The notes beneath the pieces are model-generated. The model ran no database searches. It was not told where the DNA came from and was given only the letters and a program-made list of their open reading frames with translations. DNA of 64,000 nucleotides from NCBI GenBank assembly GCA_036320915.1, contig JAXBDG010000003.1, forward strand, positions 992,001 to 1,056,000. Direction: 5' to 3'. Position numbers and translations under genes: made by a program. Positions within the stretch are counted from its first letter, which is position 1, and the number at the start of each line of letters is the position of its first letter. The DNA comes from Linnemannia elongata. Taxonomy: Eukaryota; Mortierellomycota; Mortierellomycetes; Mortierellales; Mortierellaceae. Shown here in pieces: positions 36,125-46,362 of the stretch.

Positions 36125-36517
36125 AGATGACAAAGAGAGAGAGAGAGAGAAAATTGTTTATTCTACTATGGGACAGAGTTCCTTGCATTACTAAGACGAG
36201 CAATCTTTATGATGACCTTTATGACTTTTGTTTGCATTTTTATTTTTATTTTTTTCCTGTTTTGACGAAACGCATCTATCATCCAATATTTTACAGCTAC
36301 CACCATCTCATTCATGTAGACACTTGACCATTCATCATCCTTCATCGTCCGATAAAAAAAATATCACAAAAAAAACACGTAGAAGTGTACCAACGATTGG
36401 AGAAAATGCTAGCTGGAACTTTTTTTACTATCTTTTAAAGTATTATGAATGGGGTGGTAAGGAGAGAAATCAAATAACAAATCTACAGTGAGGGAAGGAG
36501 GAAGGTTGTGAAGGTCT
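36125..36517. other. Short intergenic region between convergent genes
   Basis: AT-rich 3' flanks of folylpolyglutamate synthase (+) and the chromodomain gene (-), with a GA run just after the first stop. No gene or distinct element seen. Confidence 0.6.
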
Positions 36518-39500
36518 TCAGTTGTCCTTGTTAGTCGAGAGATCGACAGAGATGGACGGGCCGTTCAAGTCGCCGTTACTGCCATTGTTGCTGGTGCTGG
36601 CAGTCGTGATAGAGGTTAGGGCTTCGTCGTTGATGGTGTTTTCGTTGACTGATGTCCCCATGGGTGCCTTAGGCGATGATACTGACGGCTCCTGACTAGG
36701 TGGATTTTCGTTCACGTCCTCAATTTTCTTCTGTGGTGCCAAGGAGGGAGCTATTGATGAGGAAGGTGCCGATAAGAATGTTGAAGGTCCGTTTTCGACG
36801 GTCTGGATGGCTGTAGCAGAAGCAGCAATATCGGCAGTATCGGCAGTATCGGCAGGAGCGGCAGCTGGAGTGGCGGGACTGGGTGAAGAAGCGATGGGAG
36901 CAGTGGCCATATTGTTGTTTGTATCTGCGCCTATGCTCGTGCTTGTGCTGTGGTCGCTAGAAGTATCAATGTTGACAGGTTCTGTCACCGCTGCAGTTAA
37001 GGTGGGCTGGTCTTGTTGCTCTTTCTGCTCCTGCTGCCCCTGGAGCATTTGAAAGTCCGAGTCCTCTGCGGGTTGCTCATCTGAGAGTGCTGTAGTAGGC
37101 TCTGCCAAGACGCTGTCCGATGACGACGACGACGACGACTCAACAGGCTCAACTGGGGGTTGTGGCTCGTCCAAAGGCGCCGATGTCGATGGCTCTGATG
37201 TAGCCTCGACCGCAGTCGAAGGCTCCGGTTCCACACTCATCGGAGAAAGACCTTCAGAAGGCTCCGCTTGAGAAGGCAAAGTAGAAACCAGCATGGTGGA
37301 AGGTGGGGGCGTTGACTCGGTTGATGGAGTCGATTCGGCCATTATATGGTCGTCATTGGCGTCACTCTCCTGAACACTATTGCCGGCAACAGTGTCCATC
37401 ACCGCAGGAGGTGAAAGTTGAGGTTGCGGTTGAGGTGACGACGGCGAAGTACCCTGTCTCAGCTCATCAATCTTGGACTGGAGCTCCCCCACTGTCTTGC
37501 GGGACTGCTCCTGCTCCTGCTCAATCGTTGCTCTGCACTGTTCAACTCCCTTAGCACGACTCTTGAGGGCCTCGGCCGTGTCATGGTCCTTGGCTTCGAG
37601 AGACGCCAACTGAGCCAGCGTTTCCCGGTAACGTTGATCAAGGAGTGCATGCTCTGAATCCAATGCCTTGCGTTTGCTCACGAGCTCCTGATTCTGCTGC
37701 TCCAAATGTGCCTGCTTCTCCCTGGCAGTAATGAGAAGTTTTTGGATTGTTTGAATCGAGTTTTGGGATTGAGCTTCCATTGGCTTGTCGAATCCAAGGT
37801 CACCCGGCAGACGTGCTGCTGAATCCTGTCCATTAGGTTGCAATGTCAAAGTGCCTACGGTATCGTCATTCGGGACAACCTCGGATCGCTGCTCCTGAGC
37901 AAGGTCTTCGCTTCCGCCACCCAAGGCAATCATCCGCCTCGTCTCCTCCCGATAATGGTCCCATTTTTTCATCTCCCACTCCAATTGAGCCTCCAGTCGT
38001 CTGATATTTTCCTCCGAAGACTCGATCGCCGCCGAGTAGAGAGTACTCAGGTCCTGGGCTTGCTGATCCGAGCGCGTGATCTCCTCCTTCATCCTGACCA
38101 AATCGCTCTTCAGTGACGAGTAAGAGCTCTGAAGGTGTGCAATTTGGTCATCCCGAGAGGCTTCCGTAAGGTTGTCAGCATCTGCTTCATGAGACTCTGT
38201 TTTCAAGGACGTCTCTGACCCATTCTGCATTGGTTTGGCGCATGTGGCGCCAGTTCCTTGCTCCAGAGTTTGTAAATGATCCTGTTGCACATGGAGTGAG
38301 AGCTCCTGCACAGTGGTGCGCGTCTCATTGCAATCTCTCCATCCACAACTGATCACGGGTGTCGCATTTATGGGTTCATCGATCTCCATCGAAATATCTC
38401 CGTTCGTGTCGGTCTGTGCCGCTGCAGATCCTGAGAGAGTAGACTGTTGAAGTGGTGGTATAGTAGATTCTGACTCGTCATTGACAGCCGGCGAAAGCCC
38501 AGAGCCTGTAAACACGAACATATGAAGCAAGTTGAATGGTCATTATACTTAACTTCAGCAAAAATCACCACCTGCATGAGTTGAAAAACGTGGATCACAT
38601 TAATTGTCACCAAATATCTTACCTCTCAGATCTCCAGCAATAATAGCAGAGACTATTGAGCGTTCGTTCAGAACGAGGCCCTTCACAGGATGTTGCTGCC
38701 GTTGGTATTCGAGCAATATTTCTGGAATGAAAAGCGCCTTGATGATCGCACCTGGAATGTCCAGCGCCAAGAACAAACTACCTGATGCCTCCTGTTGTTC
38801 CTTGAGCTCAACAAGCCACGAATCAGATTTCAACAATCCAGCCTCGGCATCAAAACCTATTGTTCATATTCGAATATAGCCAGAGAGTTAGCATGCAAGC
38901 TACTATCAGTGCATTAATGCTCAATGGAAATGCCAAGATGCGTACCAGGAGTCTTGGGATCCTTGAGAAATTGGACAAGCTCCGAGCGAAGCGTTGCATC
39001 CTTGAGAAGCTCCGATTTTTCAATAACCGACTTGAAATAAGCCCTCTCGCGATCATGATCCAGCTGCAAGAGTCGAATGGGTGTGGTTGATTTCCCATTG
39101 ATGCCTGTTGCTTGCCTTCTTGAAATGTATTTGCTCTTCTGGTTGTAGCTGCGCAACACATTTTCTGCCTGTTGTACACCATAAGAGCGGAAAAACTGAT
39201 GATATTAGTATCTGGCTACCAGTGCATAGTAGTGGTGGCCAGGTTAAACCCTTATCTAAACCAGTACTCGCTGACATTTACCTTTAACCGCTTGTCAGTC
39301 TCCCCTGTTTCCTGCGATGCCGTCAATTCCGCGTCAGCAGTCGACTCGACACCTGACATATCCTTGGACTCTGGGTCATCGACCATCGAAGAAGAGGCCT
39401 TTCGTTTTGAGGGGTTTGTAAAGTTGGCGGTTGATCGGTCCCGTTTTGATAGATGTCCTCCAGCTCCGGTATGATCGTAAGGAGGGTGAAAAGGATAGTG

Positions 39501-40049
39501 TTGCATATGAAATTGGCCTGGGAAGTGTGGTTGCCTGTGCATTGATGGGTATTGGGACGCATTGCGAGGAGGGTAATATCCAGGTGGAGTGCCAAACGGT
39601 ACAGTCTGGTGTGGTGTTCGTCGTAAAGGTCCATCATGTTGCCAATGTGCAGGATACGGCTGCGCAAGATGCGAGTCAGGATGGTGCTCCCGCCCATGAG
39701 GTCGTTGGTGGCGATTTGCTCCTGTTGGAGGCGGTAATGAAGGATGAGGATACCGGACCAAGGGATGGCGTTTGTTGGTCTCTCCCTGGTGTGACATAGT
39801 CCCATTGGCCTTGGTGGAGATGGGCTGGCGAGGGTGAACACGCATCGTTGGCTGAGACTGTTCGAATTCCTCAATCAGTTCCACCCCCAACACGTTTTCC
39901 TCGGGTTCCCAAGTGTCCTCGTACTCGTTCCCCTGGCTGTCTGTCCCTTGCCATCGGATCAAATACTCGACTGCTCCTGTATCCATGTCAACTCTTTTTT
40001 CGAGGATCCGCTCGACGAGACCAACATCCTGTGTCGTTGTCTCTGCCAT
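36518..40049 (-). CDS. Chromodomain protein with C2H2 finger and coiled coil, about 1070 aa, 4 exons
   Basis: Exons in coding order: 40049-39282, 39168-38946, 38856-38623, 38505-36518; phases agree. Residues 9-62 form an HP1-type chromodomain (LVERILEKR, VEYLIRWQG, DTWEPEENVLG, LIEEFEQ). A Pro/His-rich stretch follows (about 70-200). Exons 2-3 encode a well-ordered, mostly helical region of about 150 residues with no family I recognise. Residues 462-485 make a single C-x4-C-x12-H-x4-H finger (C462, C467, H480, H485), then long coiled coils (about 520-590 and 660-760), and a Ser/Thr/Glu/Ala-rich disordered tail. It is probably nuclear and chromatin-associated, self-associating through the coiled coil. 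Two of three expected methyl-lysine cage aromatics are missing (Gly10, Thr36; Trp33 is present). The junction before exon 2 is the least certain. Confidence 0.83.
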
Positions 40050-41511
40050 CCTGCTTCCTGTGTACTGTCAAATTGGGGTGTTACAAGGTGGTGGCGAAAG
40101 CTCCTTGTCAGGGTATCGGCTTTAGACTGTTGAGACGTCCTGCTGAGATGCTATCTCCTATGAACAATCAATGTGAAAAATTTCACGGAAAAATTACTTA
40201 GAACCGCCTGAGCGCCTTCATTTGTTCTGCCTGCCTCATGTTGTTATTGCCACTACAAGCAGACACAACATACAGTGCATACCTCGCCTTTGTTACCTAA
40301 CGTCCTTATGGAAATTCGCTAGTAGGAATAATGTTTCGGGCGCTCTAAACGCTCCGCTGTCCACTCTTTACTATTCGCTGAGACTTCTATATCTCTGCGG
40401 TGGGTATGTTCCTGTCCCGAGTATGTCCCTTACGGCCTTCTTGACAGTTCGAGATTCAGGGCCACCAGGGTACGAAATGTGGCGGAGGAATGTCTGCGCG
40501 GTAGAAAGATGTTCCGAGCAAAGAAAGATGTATGGCTGAGAAGAATCCAGATTATGAGGTCTGGGAAGACTGATGGTGTCAAGAGTCTGATGTGGGCTGT
40601 GATCAAGGTGGGAGGGATGATGAGAGTTGGGTGAAGAGGGAAAGAGAGGAGTTTCTCTATCCCAAGGGAGAGTGCAAGATAAAAAGAAGGCGCGCCCGCT
40701 TGTCTAGGATCACTGCACGTGACCGAGCCATTGAAAATGAGGCTATTTGCCTCGCCAGTCCGATGGGGTGACGTAGCAGATAACTTCTTGCGAAGGCTAC
40801 CATGCTGGTTGCCCAGTTGGTTACTAATTGATGCTACCCAAGCAGGTACTTGCACCTCTGCTGACACTAGGTTCACATAAAGGCATTCGCCACAAAGAAG
40901 CAAGAGATAGATAGGTATTGGCAAGGGTTGTGTGGCCAAAGGACTCCTGTACTGTACTTGCCAACATGCAACAACAGGGTGTCAGTTGAGTGAGCTCTTG
41001 ACCATTAGTTCAACTGACCTTCCAAGGTCAACATCGAGCAAGGTCATTATCCTTTGAATCAAAACCATTGAATAAAACGAATGAATAAGATATTTACAAG
41101 TTTTTTTTATTGTTATTAACGAGGCATAAGCTCAATGCAATGAATGATAAACTGTAATGTTTAAAAAGGTGGAGGGAGCGCATGTCGATCAGAGCAGCGA
41201 AGAAGGCGGAAGAGCACAGACGACTCGAGGAGCGAGCACGAGCGGTGATGTTGGAATTGCTGGATGCAGTACGAAGACCGCAGGGCGATCATCCAGCGTG
41301 TTGTTGGATCTGATTAGTGATTTTTCTTTTTCAATTGCGCCAAAAAAGGGGAGGTGGTCCAATAATAAATACTGGAGTTGTCGTCAAACCCAAGGCAGAC
41401 AAAAAAAAAGTTGTGAGGATTGGTGGTTGGGTGGGTTGGAGATATGAAGAATAAGTGGACGGATCATCTTGCGAAAGGAGACCCGAACACCAGGCATAGC
41501 GTGTCGCTCAT
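40050..41511. other. Intergenic region upstream of the chromodomain gene
   Basis: This contains the promoter of the chromodomain gene, with a CACGTG at 40716-40721, and the 3' flank of the next minus-strand gene. A 169-codon minus frame (40430-40939) with a hydrophobic start is open, but it has no family resemblance or exon support and is treated as chance. No gene seen. Confidence 0.5.
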
Positions 41512-42966
41512 TCAGACACCAGTGTTAGGGCTGGTCTCGTTCTTGTGGCCGCCAGCAGTCGAAGACGAAACAGAGTTGGGGTGCTTGGCGCGCTTATGTC
41601 GAAGAAGATCGTGCTGGCGGGTAAAGGACCAGTGACATTCGTCGCACGCGTAAGGGCGAGCGGTGGTGTGGGTCATGATGTGCGAGCGCAAGTTGAAGGG
41701 ACGCGAGAAGCGTCTTGCGCAGACAGGACAGACGTGAATGTCGGTGATCTTGGGGAGTAACTCGGGATCCATCAACTGCTGACCCCCGCTTCCAGAACTG
41801 TACGACCCAGAGGAGGAGCGGCGGCGATCCTGGCGAACCGGAGATTGGGCTAACTCCTTCGAGTAAGGGGTGCCCGCAACCGACGACGAAATGATCAAAG
41901 ACTTTGGTCGAACCTTGTCCACGCGAGATCGAGGACCGCCAGCGGCTGATCTTGCAACGGCAGTTCCGACTGCCGTCCTTGCATTAGAGGGGAGATAGCT
42001 AGGATCCCAATCCTGGTCTTCTTCTGATCCCGAATCTGATTCCGAAAAGTCATCCTCAGAGATGCTCTGCAAGGGCGAGCTGGTCTGGGGGTTCGACGAG
42101 GTGACGGGTGAGGTGACGATGTCTTGGGCAACTGGGGCTTCTCCGCAAGGGAATTTTCCAGGACACTTGCACAACTGGGACATGTCGGCGGTCATTGGCA
42201 TGTTAGGATCGGGTCTGAAGAGCGAGCAGACTTCCCGCTCAAGTTCCATCTGGTGCATAGGTGGCGTCATTTGATGATAAACGTTGGGCTGGCTGTACTG
42301 AGCCGTTGCGGCGAGGGGGGCCATAATGGGGACGGAAGGATAGCTCATGCTTGGTTGCTGTTGTTGACGCTGGGGTGCCGAGATGTTGTTCATGGGGAAG
42401 AGGTCAAAGTCCGTGCTGATGGCCGAGAGAGGAGACTCGGCGTATGGGCTATTGCTCAGACTGCTACTGCAGCTACTAATGGGACTGTGACTAAAGAGAG
42501 AACTCTCGAGGTTATCAAACTGTTGCATCAACTCAAGATACGCCAGTTCTTGCTCAAGTTTTGTATCGGGCTTTTGAGGCAAGGAAGGGGGTTGTTGAGG
42601 TTGTTGAACGAGAGAGACTGGGGCAGGAGTGACATACACATTATGGATGGCTTGTCCTTGTTGCTCGTAGTAGTTGTGGAAGGCAGGCGCGGGGGGTGAG
42701 GTTGGGGGAGTGCCCAAACCGATGCGAGCCATCTCGTATTGGAACTGCTGCTGCTTCTGCTGCTGATGGGCAAGCTGGAGCTGCTGCTGTTGCTGCTGAC
42801 CCAGGACGTCATCGATATCGAGGATTTGCTGGTAGATGGAGGGCTCTGAGGGGAAGAACATTTGCATGTCGAGGATATCGAGCTCGGCGGCGTTCTCGGA
42901 AGAGGAGAAAGGCGAGGAAGAACAGGAAGAGGCGCAGGACAAGGGCGAGGAGTTGTAGTTGAGCAT
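41512..42966 (-). CDS. C2H2 zinc-finger transcription factor, 484 aa
   Basis: Single-exon gene for a probable DNA-binding regulator. Two C2H2 fingers lie near the C-terminus: residues 413-433 (CPVCARRFSRPFNLRSHIMTH) is the first, here cited by its ends C413 and H433, and 441-462 the second (C-x2-C-x12-H-x4-H), with linker TTARPYA. The N-terminal part has Ser, Gln and Pro runs typical of activation regions, including polyGln near residue 60, and an acidic patch (SEDDFSESDSGSEEDQD) near 310. The segment RRFSRPFNLRSH is like Msn2/Crz1-type and fungal developmental fingers and like the first factor in this window. It differs in lacking a third finger and in having a 22-residue tail. ATG at 42966 opens the frame. 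Targets unknown. Confidence 0.9.
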   Translation of the reverse strand: MLNYNSSPLSCASSCSSSPFSSSENAAELDILDMQMFFPSEPSIYQQILDIDDVLGQQQQQQLQLAHQQQKQQQFQYEMARIGLGTPPTSPPAPAFHNYYEQQGQAIHNVYVTPAPVSLVQQPQQPPSLPQKPDTKLEQELAYLELMQQFDNLESSLFSHSPISSCSSSLSNSPYAESPLSAISTDFDLFPMNNISAPQRQQQQPSMSYPSVPIMAPLAATAQYSQPNVYHQMTPPMHQMELEREVCSLFRPDPNMPMTADMSQLCKCPGKFPCGEAPVAQDIVTSPVTSSNPQTSSPLQSISEDDFSESDSGSEEDQDWDPSYLPSNARTAVGTAVARSAAGGPRSRVDKVRPKSLIISSSVAGTPYSKELAQSPVRQDRRRSSSGSYSSGSGGQQLMDPELLPKITDIHVCPVCARRFSRPFNLRSHIMTHTTARPYACDECHWSFTRQHDLLRHKRAKHPNSVSSSTAGGHKNETSPNTGV

Positions 42967-44363
42967 GTTGTTGGACTGCCTGTAGAGAGTTGATAGGGAA
43001 CAGTAGGGGAAGGTGATGTAGGGAGGGGGATAGTCAGTTTACAGTTTTTTTCTTTTGTATGTCGGTAATTCTGACGGGAGAAAGGGGTTTCAAAAAAGGA
43101 ATTCGGGAGGGAAAAAGAGAGGGGAGCGAGTGGAGTATTTGTAGACGATTGGATTCGATGGATCCTCTTTTTGTTTGTTTGTTTGTTTGTAGAAGGGTCT
43201 GCGCAGACACTAACTAGAGGGAAGAGAAGGGACCGGGTTGATTGACTCGATTGTTGATTATTCCCATAACAGGGCATGCTCCTCTAATCCCCCCTCCCCC
43301 CCATCTGACTCTTTTTTTAACTCACACACACTCACACACACACACTCACGATCGCTCGCACGCCGTCTTTTTTGGATTAATAATCGAAAGAAACAGTCCC
43401 AACGAAGGTAAAGGTACAACGACAATGGCGCATGGCCTCGTCATATTGACTTTCAATATGGGAAGGAAAGATAACACACATACACACAAACAAAAACGCA
43501 AGGGTACACATACACAATACACGGGTAGATATTGGGCTGTCACTTCATGGAAGCAAACAAGCAACAAATACCAAAACAAAAGAAATGCCAAGAGAAGAGG
43601 AAGGGAGCGAACAAGGGGCAATCTCAGGAAGGGGTGTCGCCGTAAACAACTAACTCGACCCACAATGGGAGGAAGGGAGTAGAATGCATTGCAACAGAGT
43701 AGTGAGCCAAATCACAAAATAAAAAACTGCAAGAAAAGAGGAATGAAAACGGAAGGATAGAAGAGAGAGAAGAGAAAAGAGAAGAGGATTAATACGACAT
43801 GGAGTATTCTTTCTTTTTGTTCACCAGTGCCATCATCTCCACCTTGGAATATTGACTCCTCATTCTTTTCCCCAGCTAAGATCACGCCAGCCCACGCCAA
43901 GCACCCCAGCCAAGCCAATTTACAGGCCAGTGCGCAGCCCATAGAAAGAGAGAGAGTGGTAGACTGAGAGATTGGAAGGAGAAGGCGCAGAGAAAGAGAG
44001 AAAGATGAGAGAGAGAGATAGAGCCATGAGGCCAAGGAGTCGCAGAGAAGGTGAGGTTGTGTGCCTGCCACTTACATTATGTATTTATGTGGTTGTTTTG
44101 GAAGTAGTTTTGTAAAAGGAGAAAAAGAGGAAGAGTGAATGAGTTGTTCTTTGGTTGCTGGCAGTTGTAGATGCTATTGCAGAGAGAGAAAGAGTTGGTG
44201 TTGACTGAGGGTATAGAGTGAGTGAATGTTGTTTGCTGTCAAGAGGGCAAAGGTTGATGATTTTTTTTAAAAGTGGAAGCCGGGAACAAGAAAAGAAAAA
44301 AAGAAAAAAGAAAGAAAAAAGAAGAGTAGAAAAAAAAGTGGGAGGGGAGGGAAACAGCCTTGC

Positions 44364-44372
44364 CTTTTTATA
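44364..44372 (-). promoter_or_regulatory. Candidate TATA box of the second C2H2 gene
   Basis: TATAAAAAG on the minus strand, 1.4 kb before the ATG at 42966. It matches the element upstream of the paralogous gene at the start of the window. If it is the promoter, the transcript has a very long leader. Confidence 0.35.
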
Positions 44373-46315
44373 ATTTTTCAAATTAGACTGTCAAACAAAA
44401 TTGACGCTGTTCTCTTTACCCGTCAAATGATTTGTTTGTATTGATTTTTCACGGCCCGTCCTTGTGTCCTTTGATTTGAGTCACTTTGGATATGCTGTCA
44501 GGGGAACGAGGGAAAATAAGGAAAGAAAAATCTTTGTTGAATTTGTCAGCTCTCGTTTACATAGCATTGAATACTCCACGAGTTTGATTCAATTGCGGGT
44601 CTCAAAGGTCCAATCGTGCGCAACTTTCATTGTTTGTTCATTCATGCACTCAATTGTTTTTTTTATGTTAGTGCTATAATCCAATTGGTATTGAATCATT
44701 CCTAATGGCCAAGTTCAACCCTGTGGTCAATTTTACCTTCTCTCACACGCAACACTCAACACAAACAAACAATGAGAGATGAACACGCGTCATTCATCAT
44801 ACTCTCTCTCCTCACTCCATCCAAACACCTTGCTTCTCCACTCACTCACTCGTTCACTCAATGGGCATACATACTGCAGCAAAAAATCATCAAGCATCAA
44901 CATTGCCATCAACAACCGTCGCTTCTTTTATTCATCCGCTCCCAAATCGTTCTTTTTCTTCACTCAACTTCACCTTCACTCACCCTTCACTCACATACCA
45001 TTCTCTTCTGCTCACTCTTTCAACTCCTTCTTTTTGTTTACTTTCAATTGCTGTTACCCACCTTGCTTTTCTCTTTTCTCCTCCCTTCTTTCTTTTCACG
45101 TTAACAAAAGGTCAATTGGCCTAAACTATAAAGTTTCCTTTTCAGTTTTATTTTCGGCGATAGAATTACGCCTTACAGGATGATTAATAATTCCTTCATT
45201 CTCTCTTTTTTCCTTTGCTCAAAAAACAACAAAAGAAAACTATTTTGTTTAACTGCAACCACGCCGTGCGTTTTGTGCTATGAACGAACCGCCTTAACTG
45301 TTTATGAGCGTGAGCAAAATAACGGAAGGAAAATCAGATAAGTGCTTCTCTACCCACCCACTTCACTCACTCTCCCACCTTACTGATTCGATCCCGTTCA
45401 AACCCCGTGGTGGAAAATTGGGACGCGCGTCCCTTCCCTTTCTTCCTGTCCTTTCTTTGTCCTTCCTCACTTTCCATGCGCCCAATCCCTTATTTGTTTG
45501 CCCTTTTTTTTTACCTCACCCTTGTACTGCTTTGTCGTCTAGAAGCGGCTGACAATCGACTCTTTTCCTAGAAAAAAGCATATTAATAATTGTATCAAAA
45601 AACAAGGAGTGTACGGGCTATGTCAATCTTGTTGCCCTTTCTGCAATGAGCAATTCCAAGACGGTTGTTCGCAAGACAACCCTTTTTTTTTTTCTGATGA
45701 TATTATTCAGCGAGCCAAAATAAACGATAGTTAGTCCCTTGTCTCGCAGTCGCACCATTGCACATGGTTTTCAATAGAAGCAGTCTTGGTAGTGCCATGT
45801 CAGCTCGTTTTTTTTTTCTTCTAGTATTCGTGCAGACTGTCACTCTCTCTGTCTGTTGCAAAAGAATGAAAGCTGAACATAAACGGAAGATGATGAAAAA
45901 ACTGAATACCAAAATGGCTCGCGGGATACTTGAGCCGGGCTACTTTACTTTTGCGTTATGTCAACAATTCAAAGAGAAGGAAGCCAAAAAAAAAAGTTCC
46001 TATATGAAAAAAGAGAGTTGGTGTTGGGATGCAGTTATGCGGTTTGGGGAAGGGCATGGAGGGACAGGGGTCCAAGAGAAGAAAATTGCCTTTTTTGACA
46101 AGCAACGCCATCAACAATGAAAAAAATGTTCTTAGCCCCCTGCCTTCAGAACTCTCTCACCCTCCATCCTATGCCCTTTCCTCTGTGTTCGCTCCTTATT
46201 TGCTTGCTTGGTTCTATGAACACACACCTTCACTCGCCAAGAACACTTACGCAAGCTTATCTCCTTGTTCAAAAAAGTGCGCATCCTCGCAGTATTGCTG
46301 GCTGATGGATCGATG

Positions 46316-46358
<43 letters not shown>
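46316..46358. repeat. A homopolymer, 43 nt
   Basis: The longest homopolymer in the window: 43 consecutive A. It may be the tail of a retroposed sequence, but no body is recognisable upstream. Confidence 0.85.

Positions 46359-46362
<4 letters not shown>

Noticed and set aside
40430..40939. 169-codon minus-strand frame with hydrophobic start
   Set aside because: Looks like a signal peptide at first, but what follows has no Cys pattern, domain or splice support, and it lies in the chromodomain gene's promoter.
45758..46120. 120-codon plus-strand frame with a hydrophobic segment
   Set aside because: Lys/Met-rich tail from A-rich DNA; no resemblance to a family.
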